NCBI GenBank assembly: GCA_945876185.1
Contig: CAMCMZ010000031.1
Coordinates: 1-39,973, forward strand
Reading direction: 5' to 3'
From: Candidatus Kuenenia stuttgartensis
Lineage (GTDB): Bacteria > Planctomycetota > UBA11346
DNA: 39,973 nucleotides
The position numbers were made by a program, and so were the translations under genes. This document shows positions 8,256 to 17,013 of the stretch, one piece after another. Within the stretch, counting starts at the first letter, position 1. Every line of letters starts with the position of its first letter. Under the pieces are notes generated by a model, which was not told where the DNA came from, searched no databases, and worked only from the letters and a program-made list of their open reading frames with translations.

Positions 8256-9020
8256 TCAGCCGGACAGCTTCTCAATCAGTTGCGGATCCAGGCCTGAGGC
8301 AGCATCGCGGTCGACCACGACGGTCAGGCGCGGGTGGCTGATGAGCAGCGTCGACGGGTTGTTCGGTCCTGGCCGGGCGGTGCACATGCGGTGCACGGCG
8401 TCGGCTTTGCCGACACCAGAGGCGATGAGCAGGATGCGGCCGGCGTCGAGGATGTCCGACATCCCCATGGCGATGGCCTGCATCGGGGTTTCCTCCACCC
8501 GCTTGAAGCGTTCGCCGCCCGAGATCGCCGCCACCGTGGAGGGGGTCAGGTCGACCAGGCGGGTGCGGCTCTTCGACGGTGAGCCAGGTTCGTTGAGGCC
8601 GACGTGACCGTTGTGGCCCAGGCCCAGCACGACCAGATCCAGCCCATCGCGGGCATCGAGCAGCAAATCGTAGGCCTTGCACTCTGCTTCGAGATCATGC
8701 ACGTCGCCACGCGGGATGTGGGTCTGTTCGCGCGGCAGATCGACCTGACAGAACAGGTTGCAGTTCATCAGGTACCGCGTGCTGCGGTGGTCGTACGGCG
8801 ACAGGCCGACGTATTCATCGGTGTTGAAGGTGGTGACGTAGCGGAAGGAAAAACCCCCGCGTTCATGCCACATGCGGACAAGGCCGGCATAGGCCGACAG
8901 GCTGGTCGACCCGGCCGATAGCGCCATCTTCAGGCGCGGGTTTTTGACCACCGCGTCCATCAGCATCTTGGCGAGGCATTCACCGGCATGGGCCCGGTCA
9001 TCGCAGAGGACGAGCTTCAT
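8256..9020 (-). CDS. nagB: Glucosamine-6-phosphate deaminase
   Basis: This enzyme converts glucosamine 6-phosphate to fructose 6-phosphate and ammonia, linking amino-sugar use to glycolysis. From the ATG at 9020 it has 254 residues, close to the ~266 of E. coli NagB. An in-frame ATG at 9053 would add 11 residues that do not resemble the family. Seen motifs are the phosphate loop LSAGSTS (34-40), TDEY (D68) and GLGHNGHVGLNEPGS (His139, Glu144). The residue equivalent to E. coli Asp141 is Asn137, as I recall for many other family members. The gene stands alone on the minus strand, divergent from dedA. A 6-phosphogluconolactonase-like sugar isomerase is the only realistic alternative, but the NGH-NEPGS signature favours NagB. 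Confidence 0.92.
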   Translation of the reverse strand: MKLVLCDDRAHAGECLAKMLMDAVVKNPRLKMALSAGSTSLSAYAGLVRMWHERGGFSFRYVTTFNTDEYVGLSPYDHRSTRYLMNCNLFCQVDLPREQTHIPRGDVHDLEAECKAYDLLLDARDGLDLVVLGLGHNGHVGLNEPGSPSKSRTRLVDLTPSTVAAISGGERFKRVEETPMQAIAMGMSDILDAGRILLIASGVGKADAVHRMCTARPGPNNPSTLLISHPRLTVVVDRDAASGLDPQLIEKLSG

Positions 9021-9178
9021 GGGCGCAGTGTCGCTGCTGCGGGCCGGGTGCAACCAGGGGGAACGTATGCAGGCCTTCAGCGGGGGTCAGTGGCCCTCAG
9101 CGGCCGTCCACGACCGATAGCGAGCGGAAGCGAAACGGAGGCTGGCCGACGCGGATCGTCGCCATAGAACCCCCGCCC

Positions 9179-9883
9179 ATGCTGCACGATCTCATCCAGT
9201 CCTGGTTCGGTCTTGTCCACGACTGGGGCTATGCCGGGGTGGTCGTGCTGATGGCGATGGAATCGTCGATCTTCCCGGTGCCGAGCGAGGTGGTGGTGCC
9301 ACCGGCGGCGTTCTGGGCGGCGCAGGGCAAGATGAACTTCTGGCTCGTCGTCCTCGCCGGCACGGTGGGATCCTGCATCGGTGCGGTGGCGACCTATGCG
9401 GTCTCGCGCTGGTGGGGGCGATCGCTCGTCGATCGCTGGGGCCGCTGGTTCTTCTGTCCGCCCGAAAAGGTCGCCCGCGCCGAACGCCTGCTCGGGCGCT
9501 ACGCCGCCGCCGGCATCTTCTTCGCCCGCCTGCTGCCCGTCGTGCGGCATCTCATCGGCATCCCGGCCGGCATCCTGCGGGTGCATCTTGGCACCTATTT
9601 CTTGATGACCCTGATCGGTTCGGCGATCTGGTGCTGGGTCCTGGCCTGGTTCGGCCAGCGGGTCGGCGAACGCCACCCGGAAGTCATCACCGCTGCGGGG
9701 AACATCGATCCAACTAAGTTCATTGCGGCGGTGAAAGGCGAGATGCTCTGGATCGTCGTCGCCATCGCAGGACTGTGCGCCCTGTATTTCCTGATGCTCT
9801 GGCTCACGCGCCCGAAGCCGGGTCAGGAAGTCGGACAGGTTTCGGCCCCGACCGCGTCATCGGAAACCAACTCCCATGTCTGA
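9179..9883 (+). CDS. DedA family membrane protein
   Basis: DedA/VTT-fold proteins are polytopic inner-membrane proteins involved in lipid carrier recycling and membrane homeostasis; some members flip undecaprenyl phosphate or phospholipids. This one has 234 residues. It shows the conserved ESSIFPVPSEVVVPPAAF segment (28-45) and the FFARLLPVVRHLIGIPAGI segment (114-132) with its basic residues in the re-entrant region. Several hydrophobic helices follow, the last at about 190-209. Its stop overlaps the start of the ABC ATPase gene by eight bases, so it is translationally coupled to the exporter cassette. That coupling is unusual and may mean a shared envelope role. The substrate is unknown. 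Confidence 0.92.
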   Translation: MLHDLIQSWFGLVHDWGYAGVVVLMAMESSIFPVPSEVVVPPAAFWAAQGKMNFWLVVLAGTVGSCIGAVATYAVSRWWGRSLVDRWGRWFFCPPEKVARAERLLGRYAAAGIFFARLLPVVRHLIGIPAGILRVHLGTYFLMTLIGSAIWCWVLAWFGQRVGERHPEVITAAGNIDPTKFIAAVKGEMLWIVVAIAGLCALYFLMLWLTRPKPGQEVGQVSAPTASSETNSHV

Positions 9884-10820
9884 TCCCATCCTGTCGTTCG
9901 CCCAGGTTTCCTACACCTATCGCGGGGATTGGCTGCAACGGGTACACGCCCTGAAGCAGGTCGATCTCACGGTCGAGCCCGGCGCAGCCTTCGGTTTCTT
10001 GGGCGCGAACGGCGCCGGCAAGTCGACCTCGATCAAGCTGGTAGTTGGGCTGCTATTCGGTCACCAGGGCGACATCCGCCTGTTCGGCCAGCCGCTGGGC
10101 GACCATCGCCTGCGCGCGCGCATCGGCTACCTGCCGGAACAGCCGTATTTCTATGACAACCTGGAAGTGGGCGAATATCTGGCCTACCTCGCGCGGTTGT
10201 CCGGGCTGGCACCGGCGGCGATCGCGCCGGCCTGCGACCGGGTCTGCGATCTGCTCGACCTTGGCGACCTCAAGCGGCGTAAGCTGCGCAGCTTCAGCAA
10301 GGGCATGCGCCAGCGCTTCGGCCTCGCCCAGGCGATCGTGCACCAGCCCGATCTGCTCATCCTTGATGAACCCTTCAGCGGCCTCGATCCGCTCTGGCGC
10401 GCGCGCTTCAAGGATGTCCTGGCGCTGGAGCGCAAGCGCGGCGCGACGCTGTTCTTCTCCAGCCACATCCTGGCCGACGTCGAAGACCTGTGCGACTCCT
10501 TCGCGGTGATCGACCACGGCACCGTGCTTGAACAGGGGCGTATTGCGGACCTGCTCGGCCAGGCACCGCTCGCGCTGACCGGCGCCGGCCCGCGTCCCGA
10601 CGCGGCCAATGACCTCGGCGACGGCACCTGGCGCTGGACCTTCCCGGAAACCGAACGTGCAGCGGTGCTGGCGGGCCTGGGCGGCGAACGCACCATCCTG
10701 CGCTTGGAACGTCAACGCATCGCGCTGGAGGACTACTTCGTCTCGCGCATCCGCGCCCACCACGCGGCGGGCAAGCGGCTGCCCAGCGGCCAGGCGACCA
10801 ATGCGGGAGATCCGTCATGA
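9876..10820 (+). CDS. ABC transporter ATP-binding protein (ABC-2 exporter type)
   Basis: This is the ATPase of an ABC-2 type exporter, 314 residues long. Walker A is GANGAGKST (about 44-52), the Q-loop is in YLPEQPYFY, the signature is the degenerate SFSKGMRQRF, Walker B is LLILDEPFSGLDP, and the switch His is in FFSSHIL. A ~90-residue C-terminal extension after the core ATPase is typical of the CcmA/NatA/DrrA-like branch, whose members drive export of lipids, drugs or polysaccharides. The gene overlaps dedA by eight bases and the permease by four (ATGA). The substrate cannot be read from sequence. Confidence 0.93.
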   Translation: MSDPILSFAQVSYTYRGDWLQRVHALKQVDLTVEPGAAFGFLGANGAGKSTSIKLVVGLLFGHQGDIRLFGQPLGDHRLRARIGYLPEQPYFYDNLEVGEYLAYLARLSGLAPAAIAPACDRVCDLLDLGDLKRRKLRSFSKGMRQRFGLAQAIVHQPDLLILDEPFSGLDPLWRARFKDVLALERKRGATLFFSSHILADVEDLCDSFAVIDHGTVLEQGRIADLLGQAPLALTGAGPRPDAANDLGDGTWRWTFPETERAAVLAGLGGERTILRLERQRIALEDYFVSRIRAHHAAGKRLPSGQATNAGDPS

Positions 10821-11572
10821 TCACCACCATCGCCTGGGCCACCTGCCGCGAGGCGGTGCGCTCGCGCACCTTCATCCTGCTGCTCGTCATCTACGCCGTC
10901 GGCGTCTGCCTGTCGCGGGTGGTCGGCTGGATCAGCTCGACCGACGGCAATGCGATCACCGCCAGCGTGGTCTTCACCTTGCAGAGCCTGGTCGGCGTCC
11001 TCGTCGCGGTCGCCACCGGCACCGCCCTGGTGCATAAGGAAATCCAGGAAAAGACGCTCTACACCGTGCTCTCGCGGCCACTGCCGCGCTGGCAGTTCGT
11101 CGTCGGCAAGTACTTCGGTTTGTGCCTCGCCCTCGCCGCTGGCCAGGTCGCGATGCTCGCGATCGGACTCGGCTACCTGTGGCTGACCGGGGCCGAGGTC
11201 ACCCGTTGGCTCGTCGTCGCCGGCGCCCTCACCGTGATCGAGGTGCTGGTGATGGCGGCCGTCAGCCTGTGCTGGACCTCGTTGTCGAGTCCGTTGCTCG
11301 CGGCGGTGCTGGGACTCGCCACCTACTTCCTCGGCCACGCGGTGGCCTCGCTGCCCGGCCTCATGCACCACCTCAAGGGCTGGCATCAGATGCTCGCCGT
11401 GTCGCTGGCCAGCCTGATTCCCAACCTCGGCCACTACACCTACCGCGACCAGGCGGTGAACGGCCTGCCCATCGCCTGGGCCGACGTCGGCGTGGCGGTC
11501 GTCTACGGCGCGCTGTGGATCGCCTTGCTGGTGACGATCACGGTCGGGATCTTCCGGCGGAAGCAGTTGTGA
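10817..11572 (+). CDS. ABC-2 type permease
   Basis: This is the membrane subunit partner of the preceding ATPase, 251 residues long with about six hydrophobic helices. After the first helix, residues about 70-95 hold the cytoplasmic coupling segment (LVHKEIQEKTLYTVLSRPLPRWQFVVGKY). That block is typical of ABC-2 permeases of the NatB/YhaP class. It starts with an ATGA overlap with the ATPase and ends with a GTGA overlap with the next gene. The four genes from 9179 to 12789 are thus one tight translational unit. Confidence 0.9.
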   Translation: MITTIAWATCREAVRSRTFILLLVIYAVGVCLSRVVGWISSTDGNAITASVVFTLQSLVGVLVAVATGTALVHKEIQEKTLYTVLSRPLPRWQFVVGKYFGLCLALAAGQVAMLAIGLGYLWLTGAEVTRWLVVAGALTVIEVLVMAAVSLCWTSLSSPLLAAVLGLATYFLGHAVASLPGLMHHLKGWHQMLAVSLASLIPNLGHYTYRDQAVNGLPIAWADVGVAVVYGALWIALLVTITVGIFRRKQL

Positions 11573-12789
11573 ACCAGTCAATGGCTGCCACCCGCACCTG
11601 TTGCGCTGGCTGGGCCGGACGCGGGCTCTGGATCGCTGCGATCCTCCTCGCCGGCGGCCTCCTCGCCTGGAACGCCCTGCGTTTCCACAAGGCCAAGGCC
11701 GAGATCCGGATGAAGGATCTGACCTTCCTGCCGTCGCCGGAGGTCGCCAAGGTGCTGGCGCTGGGGCAGCGGTCGACAGCCGCGAAGCTGCGCTGGATCG
11801 ACAGTTTCCAGTACCAGCAACTCATGTTCGACCGCAAAGACGACTCGCTCAAAGGCAGTCCGCAGGGCGTGTTCCAGCGCCTCTACGACACGTTGATCGA
11901 CCTCGATCCCGGGTTCCCGCCGTACTACGACCACGCGACCCTGAACCTGGCCGGGATCATGGACAAGCCGCACCTGGCGATGGGCTACCTGTTGCGCGGC
12001 ACCAGCGAACTGCCGCACAACACCCAGATCTGGCGCCAGTACGCCGCGATGCTGACCGTGAACTACAAAATGGAGGAACGGAATCCCGAACTTTTAGATG
12101 CCGTGCTCAACCAATGGCACGAGCAGGAATTGGACGAGATCCAGGCGCGTCAGGTGCGCGAGTGGAAAGCCGCCTTGGCGAAGCGGGTCTTCCGCGGCGC
12201 AGAACAGCTCGATTGGTGGCTCGGCCGGCTCGACCCGAAGATCACGCCACCCGGCACGCCGAACTACGAGTTCGTGATCCAGACCGTGCGCGAGCAATTG
12301 GTCAAATCGGCGGTGGAGCAGATGGCCGCCGTGGCGAAGGAGCGGGCGGATCTGGCGTTGGGCCTGCATCCGTCATCCGACGCATCTTGGGATGAACTGG
12401 CGCACCAGCTTGCGGCGCGATTCGCCCGCCAGGCCGGTGACGGCAAGCGAGTTCCGCCCCTCGCCTTGGCGCCGATCCAGCGGGTCATGCCGGCCGGCTG
12501 GCAGCTCCGCCCTGATCCCTGGGGCCTGCCGTGGAAATACACCGACGGAAAATTCTCAAGCTCCGGCCTGGAGCGACGCAAATACGAGCAAAAGCTCGCC
12601 ATGGCCAGCTTCGCCATCGCCGACAAGGCGCGCGAGGCCGGAAAATGGCCAACCACGGTGGAAGAAGTCCGCGCCATGGGCGTGACCATTCCCGAACCCC
12701 CGGCCGGCGGCGTGATCGCGGTGAAGGGTCAGGGCGTGGGGGTCGACTGGTCGACCACCGGTGAACCCTGGCCGCTCGGAGTGAAGTGA
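11569..12789 (+). CDS. Membrane-anchored protein co-encoded with the ABC exporter, function unknown
   Basis: Either a GTG at 11569 (GTGA overlap with the permease stop) or the ATG at 11581 starts this protein of about 406 residues. One N-terminal membrane segment (LWIAAILLAGGLLAWNALRF) anchors it. The rest is soluble and likely helical, on the periplasmic side if the helix is a signal anchor. A region around LYDTLIDLDPGFPPYYDHAT suggests TPR-like helical pairs. No catalytic motif is recognised. Translational coupling suggests a partner or regulator of the exporter. Its last ~60 bases overlap the 3' end of the convergent HTH-repeat gene. Confidence 0.8.
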   Translation: MNQSMAATRTCCAGWAGRGLWIAAILLAGGLLAWNALRFHKAKAEIRMKDLTFLPSPEVAKVLALGQRSTAAKLRWIDSFQYQQLMFDRKDDSLKGSPQGVFQRLYDTLIDLDPGFPPYYDHATLNLAGIMDKPHLAMGYLLRGTSELPHNTQIWRQYAAMLTVNYKMEERNPELLDAVLNQWHEQELDEIQARQVREWKAALAKRVFRGAEQLDWWLGRLDPKITPPGTPNYEFVIQTVREQLVKSAVEQMAAVAKERADLALGLHPSSDASWDELAHQLAARFARQAGDGKRVPPLALAPIQRVMPAGWQLRPDPWGLPWKYTDGKFSSSGLERRKYEQKLAMASFAIADKAREAGKWPTTVEEVRAMGVTIPEPPAGGVIAVKGQGVGVDWSTTGEPWPLGVK

Positions 12790-13661
12790 TCGTGCGGCAG
12801 CAGATCTGGTTCTTCGATCAGCGCAGTCGCAGGTAGCACTTCCGTCGCCTGCGGGATGGGAGCGTCCGCCACGATCGGTGGTAAAGTCGATGCGCCAGGG
12901 GCGGGCCCGGAGGTGGCTGGGGCCGGGGGCAGGATCGGATCGCGTCCGCGCCACGATGGGATACCCAACCGGGTGCGGCGCTTGCGGACGGCGTCCTCGG
13001 TCATGCCCCAGGCGAGGGCGAGCGCGATGTCGGACGCGGTGCCCAGGCAGGCCAGCATCTCGTGGTTCCATTGGCCCAGGCGTTCGGCCTTGGGACTTGG
13101 GCAGTTCAGCTCGCTGCGCTTGATTGCCACCGTGCGATTTGAAATGCGGTGTTTTTTACAGAATAATCCCGTCGGCAGCGCCGCGAGGTCGGCGATCATC
13201 CCCGGGGTCCATTCGACCTGGCGCACGCGCCGGCCCGGCCCCAATCCGGCGCGGCGGCGGGCATGGCGGATCGCGGTCAGGCTCACCCGGTAGGTCTGCG
13301 ACAGCACGGTGTCGTGTTCTTGGCCCAGGCGGTCGAGGATGATCGGCGACAGGTAGATATTGGTCACGCGACCGTCGGACGCGGGTCGCCCGAGTTCGAT
13401 CCGCTTGGCCTGGACCGCAGCGCGCGAGACGCCCCAGCGCCGCGCCAGTTCGCCGTCCGGCATCGAGCCGATCAACGCCAGGCGCTCCTCGGGCCAGGTC
13501 AGCTCCGGCGCTGGTGCTCGCCAGGGCGGGATGCCGGCCAGACGTCGGATGCGTGACACCGTGCCCGGACTGCAACCGGCTTCGCGCGCGATGGCAGCAT
13601 CGCTGGCACTGCCGGCGATGGCGCGGATGCGGCTTTCAAGATCATGATCGAGCGCCTGCAT
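12729..13661 (-). CDS. Protein with five tandem helix-turn-helix-like repeats
   Basis: The start is the ATG at 13661, preceded by AAAGGAGAG at good spacing; the frame runs further upstream but into an outer-membrane protein gene. The protein has 310 residues. Five repeats of about 40-46 residues are visible (about 8-47, 56-93, 104-141, 150-187, 197-237). Each has an acidic or hydrophobic first helix, a small-residue turn and a basic recognition-like helix ending in a motif such as KRIELGRP, RRRAGLGP or RRTRLGIPSW. A Pro-rich disordered tail (about 240-310) follows. I read it as a multi-HTH DNA-binding protein, perhaps a transcription factor or chromosome-organising protein. No effector domain is seen. 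The tail overlaps the convergent gene. Confidence 0.8.
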   Translation of the reverse strand: MQALDHDLESRIRAIAGSASDAAIAREAGCSPGTVSRIRRLAGIPPWRAPAPELTWPEERLALIGSMPDGELARRWGVSRAAVQAKRIELGRPASDGRVTNIYLSPIILDRLGQEHDTVLSQTYRVSLTAIRHARRRAGLGPGRRVRQVEWTPGMIADLAALPTGLFCKKHRISNRTVAIKRSELNCPSPKAERLGQWNHEMLACLGTASDIALALAWGMTEDAVRKRRTRLGIPSWRGRDPILPPAPATSGPAPGASTLPPIVADAPIPQATEVLPATALIEEPDLLPHDHFTPSGQGSPVVDQSTPTP

Positions 13662-13710
13662 GGATGCTCTCCTTTGGCAATCGTGGCGGGGAGTCAAATG
13701 GATTGCGCGG

Positions 13711-15120
13711 TCACCACGCCACGCGTGCATTGAAGCGCACACCCAGGGCGCCGCCGGCTTCCTGGTAGGTCGCGGTGGTGCCGTTCTTCGCCACGGCCTG
13801 AGCCTCGCCGAGCGGCTTCCAGGCGTCGTAAACCAAGCTGAAACCGTAGGCCGGGCGAAATGCTGCATTGCCGGGCATGGTGAACAGGAAGCGCAGGCCG
13901 GCCGTCCCGTCGAGAACCATGCGCTGGGTCTCCTGGTCTGCGAACGCCGGATTGCGGCCGTCGCTGCGGATGCGTTCCTCGCGGATGCCGGCCCCACCCT
14001 GCACGAAGGGTGACACCGACCACGATTCACCACCGAACCGCCACGGCGCCCAGTCGAGACCGATCAGGCCCTGGCGCAGCACGACGGTGTTCGACGCCTT
14101 CCAGGCCGGCCCGGGATAACGGCCGAAACGGTAGTCGGCGAACAGCGACACCTGTTTGGCGGTCGCCTGCGCCAGCCAGTCCGGTTGCCAGCGGTACTGG
14201 AAACCAAACGCGTAGCCCTGGTACACCGCAAAACCACCTTCCAGATCAGCGATCATCACCGGGCGGCGAGCACTTTCGCGACCCCATTGCCAGCCCAGGG
14301 CGCCCCAGGTGTTTGGTCCGCCGAGTTCCCAGCCACCCTGGAAAAACCAGCCGCCGGCACCGACGCCATAGGTGATGCTCGTCCCGCGTTCGCGGTCCGC
14401 CACGCGGACGGCGGTCGCGTTGGGTGGCGTGCCGCCGCGCAGGTCCTGGCAGAGGCCAACCATCGCGTGGCCGTCCGCGCCCAGCACCACCAGGTTCAGG
14501 CCGACACTGCCGAGATATTCGCCGCCGGTAGTCGCCATGCCCGAGGCGCGCAGGTCCAGGCCGAGTTGCCCGGGGCGCAGGAAGGGCAGGTCGGGGATGC
14601 CGGCCTGTTCGCCGGTCAGCAACCATTCGCCATGCGCCCAGGCCTGGCCCTCGAAGGCGCTGGAGTCTTCCGGCAGGCTGTATTTTTTGAAGCTGTTCAA
14701 CTCATGCCAGCGGTTCTGGATTTGTTCCCCCCCGAAATCGTTGGTGGCGCGGCAGCCCAAGCCCGCTGCCAGCCAGAGGCGGTCGTGGCGGGTTGCCGAC
14801 ATCTGCCACTCATGACCGACGGACAACGTCAATTGGTCGCAGCGCATGCCACCGTTCTGATTGCGGTTGGTCAGCATCGCGTCGTCCAGGTTGACCACCC
14901 AGCCCTGGTACTGGGCTGCGAAGGTGAAGGAATTGGTTTTGAAATCGTCGGTGTTGCGGCCCATTTCACCGCCGAAGGCATCATTGCCCCACGCCAGCCA
15001 CGCTGCTGGGCGGGGTCCAGGACGAGGTGCTTCGGGTACACCGGCGACCGAGGCGGTCAGGGGATTCGCCACAGGGGTGAGGGCAGCCAGAATGAGCAGG
15101 GTGGGGGCGAAGCAGCGCAT
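13711..15120 (-). CDS. Outer-membrane beta-barrel protein with LpxR-like motifs
   Basis: The start is the ATG at 15120 giving MRCFAPTLLILAALTPV, a good signal peptide; the frame runs further upstream into non-signal sequence. The mature ~440 residues show alternating aromatic strands and end in RFNARVAW, a typical C-terminal barrel strand with a terminal aromatic. Near the N-terminus it has GNDAFGG (N46, D47), then a DDFKTNSFTF strand, and further on GGEQIQNRWHE (H139). These resemble the active-site pattern of DUF2219/LpxR lipid A 3-O-deacylases (Asn-Asp, Ser/Thr, His). The match is by eye and the protein is longer than the usual ~320 residues, so enzyme function is tentative. It is upstream of, and co-directional with, the HTH-repeat gene. 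Confidence 0.75.
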   Translation of the reverse strand: MRCFAPTLLILAALTPVANPLTASVAGVPEAPRPGPRPAAWLAWGNDAFGGEMGRNTDDFKTNSFTFAAQYQGWVVNLDDAMLTNRNQNGGMRCDQLTLSVGHEWQMSATRHDRLWLAAGLGCRATNDFGGEQIQNRWHELNSFKKYSLPEDSSAFEGQAWAHGEWLLTGEQAGIPDLPFLRPGQLGLDLRASGMATTGGEYLGSVGLNLVVLGADGHAMVGLCQDLRGGTPPNATAVRVADRERGTSITYGVGAGGWFFQGGWELGGPNTWGALGWQWGRESARRPVMIADLEGGFAVYQGYAFGFQYRWQPDWLAQATAKQVSLFADYRFGRYPGPAWKASNTVVLRQGLIGLDWAPWRFGGESWSVSPFVQGGAGIREERIRSDGRNPAFADQETQRMVLDGTAGLRFLFTMPGNAAFRPAYGFSLVYDAWKPLGEAQAVAKNGTTATYQEAGGALGVRFNARVAW

Positions 15121-15607
15121 GGTTTCCGGACCTTTCGATGTATCGCGTAGCGGACATAGTAGTGTATCCGGTAATCTTCGCGTGCGCAAATACCAGTTTT
15201 CAGTTCTGGGTTCGAGCTGAAATATATAATTAAATAATTAACATTTAAAGGCTTATGACATAATGAATCGGCAGATTGAGGGTCCGGAGCCAACGGAAGA
15301 AGGACTGGCACCACGTTCCATCGGGCACAGCCAACAGGTTGCCCGGGGAACGCAGAAGCGTTGCCGGCCACGACGACCACGAATCCGACATCATGTCATG
15401 CGATCACGGTCGAGGCATTTCGAGCGCCGCGATCCCACCAGGGGCCAGAACGTGGTTTGGGTCCGGCCAGCCGTATGCAGGCCGATGCCAGCGCGGGGGG
15501 ATCGGGTGGACCGCGTTCGAACGCAGAAAACGCAACGCCACCGTCTGTTGGGCTGTCGCCTTGACCCGTGCGGCCATGCGGCATCCTCCGCCCACCGGAG
15601 TCCGCGC
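15121..15607. promoter_or_regulatory. 487-bp divergent intergenic region with AT-rich core
   Basis: No convincing gene lies here. Around 15198-15262 the sequence becomes AT-rich, unlike the GC-rich surroundings. An exact TATAAT at 15225-15230 (+ strand) and a 6-bp inverted repeat (TTTCAG 15198-15203, CTGAAA 15217-15222) precede it. This is the likely promoter region for the outer-membrane gene (minus) and perhaps for the plus-strand membrane protein gene. No good -35 box is seen. From 15263 to 15607 the sequence is open in several frames, but none looks like a protein. Confidence 0.45.
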
Positions 15608-16912
15608 ATGTCTGTCAGCGACGCCCCAGAAACCGCCCCGCAATCCAACCAAGCTGCCGGAACCGGCACCGCGCAGCCCGCGCCGGCTTGGAAACCTGAA
15701 CCGCGTCAGTGGTCGTGGCGCGACCTGTTCACCGCGCCGATGCTGGCCTTCAAACCGAAATGCATGGTGGTCGGAGCGCTCACCATCGCCGTGCTCGGCG
15801 CGTGGTGGTGGCTCTTCCTGCTCTTGGCTTATCCTTTTCCGTGGACCGGAAACCAGCCGATTTGTGGTTTAATTTCGAATTATTTGGCCTCGATGGGCAC
15901 CTTGCCGATCTGGCACCTGCCGCTGCTCATCGCCTGGATCATCGGCGGCCTCGTGATCTTCAGCCTGGGTGCGACATTCATCTCGGTGTTCATGAAAGCG
16001 GACCTGCTTGATGACGAGTTCCTCTCGCTGTCTGAGGCATTCGCCCAGTTCAAGAGCCGCATCCTGCCGGCGGTACTGGTGCCGTCCTTCCTGATCGGGT
16101 TGCTGGTCGGCGTGGTCGTGTTCCTGCTCTGGGTGCCGATGCTGATCGGATCGATCCCGTATGCCGGCAGCCTGCTCTACGCCATCCTGTATCCGCTCGG
16201 TCTGTTCATGGGGATCTTCGCGGTGTTGCTCGGAATCGCGATCTTCCTCGGCATCTTCGTCTTCCCCGGCATCATCGCGGTGCGCCGGCACGGTTGGTTC
16301 GACAACGTGGTCGACACCATCGAGGCGGTCGGCACCAAGCCGCACATTCTGGTGGCCAGTCTCGCTCTCACCGGCGTGCTTGCCTTCGCCGCCTATTCCA
16401 TCAGCCACGGCGGCATGAATCTGCTAACATCCATAGCGGATTCGCGCCTTCTGTTGGGTCAGAACGAGTTGCGGAACACTGAGGCGCGCGCCAACGCGGT
16501 GAACACCGAACTCACCGGTGCGATTGATCCCAATGTGGGCGTGCGGTTAGTCCTGAGTGCTTTTGGTTCCCAATTCCAAATCAACTCCAACCCCAACTTC
16601 AACAACACCGTTCAGGCTGTCCAGGATCCCTTCATCACCTGGGGCCCAGGGCTCATCACCGGCCTCTGGAAGGTCCTCTTCACCGCGCTCATCCTCGGTT
16701 ACTGCCTCAACATCTTCCTTGGCGGCGGCATCCTGACCTACCTCATGGTGCGCGAGGACGATTACTGGGACGATGAGGACCTGGAAGACCTCGACCAGCT
16801 CGCGAAGGAACTGGAAGACGAGGCCAAACGCGAACAGGCAGGCCAGCCCGCAGCGGGTTCGTCGGTCCCAGACGCGTCGACGTCGCCAGCCGTTCCGCCC
16901 ACCGCCGGCTGA
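15608..16912 (+). CDS. Multi-pass membrane protein, function unknown
   Basis: From the ATG at 15608 the protein has 434 residues; an upstream in-frame extension to 15263 has no protein-like character. After a Pro/Ala-rich cytoplasmic start and a WSWRDLFTAPMLAF amphipathic stretch, about six hydrophobic helices follow. A ~100-residue soluble loop (about 270-350) and one more helix precede a strongly acidic tail (DDYWDDEDLEDLDQLAKELE) and a disordered end. The layout resembles DUF4013-like or Yip1-like membrane proteins of unknown role, but I cannot name the family. It is followed by a GC-rich hairpin and the MFS gene. Confidence 0.8.
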   Translation: MSVSDAPETAPQSNQAAGTGTAQPAPAWKPEPRQWSWRDLFTAPMLAFKPKCMVVGALTIAVLGAWWWLFLLLAYPFPWTGNQPICGLISNYLASMGTLPIWHLPLLIAWIIGGLVIFSLGATFISVFMKADLLDDEFLSLSEAFAQFKSRILPAVLVPSFLIGLLVGVVVFLLWVPMLIGSIPYAGSLLYAILYPLGLFMGIFAVLLGIAIFLGIFVFPGIIAVRRHGWFDNVVDTIEAVGTKPHILVASLALTGVLAFAAYSISHGGMNLLTSIADSRLLLGQNELRNTEARANAVNTELTGAIDPNVGVRLVLSAFGSQFQINSNPNFNNTVQAVQDPFITWGPGLITGLWKVLFTALILGYCLNIFLGGGILTYLMVREDDYWDDEDLEDLDQLAKELEDEAKREQAGQPAAGSSVPDASTSPAVPPTAG

Positions 16913-16922
16913 CCGACCGGTT

Positions 16923-16949
16923 GCCCGGGTCTTGGCGTTCCGCCCGGGC
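16923..16949 (+). terminator. GC-rich hairpin after the membrane protein gene
   Basis: GCCCGGG (16923-16929) pairs with CCCGGGC (16943-16949) across a 13-base loop, eleven bases after the stop codon. No T-run follows, so termination without Rho is uncertain. Confidence 0.35.
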
Positions 16950-17013
16950 CTGGGTGTTGTCGCGGACGCCAGCGAGCCTGGTAACTTTTTTCGTTCCCCT
17001 GCGATAAGCGAAC

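Noticed and set aside
15404..15652. An 82-codon minus-strand frame in the 487-bp intergenic region
   Set aside because: No ribosome-binding site, no protein-like composition and overlap with other equally open frames.
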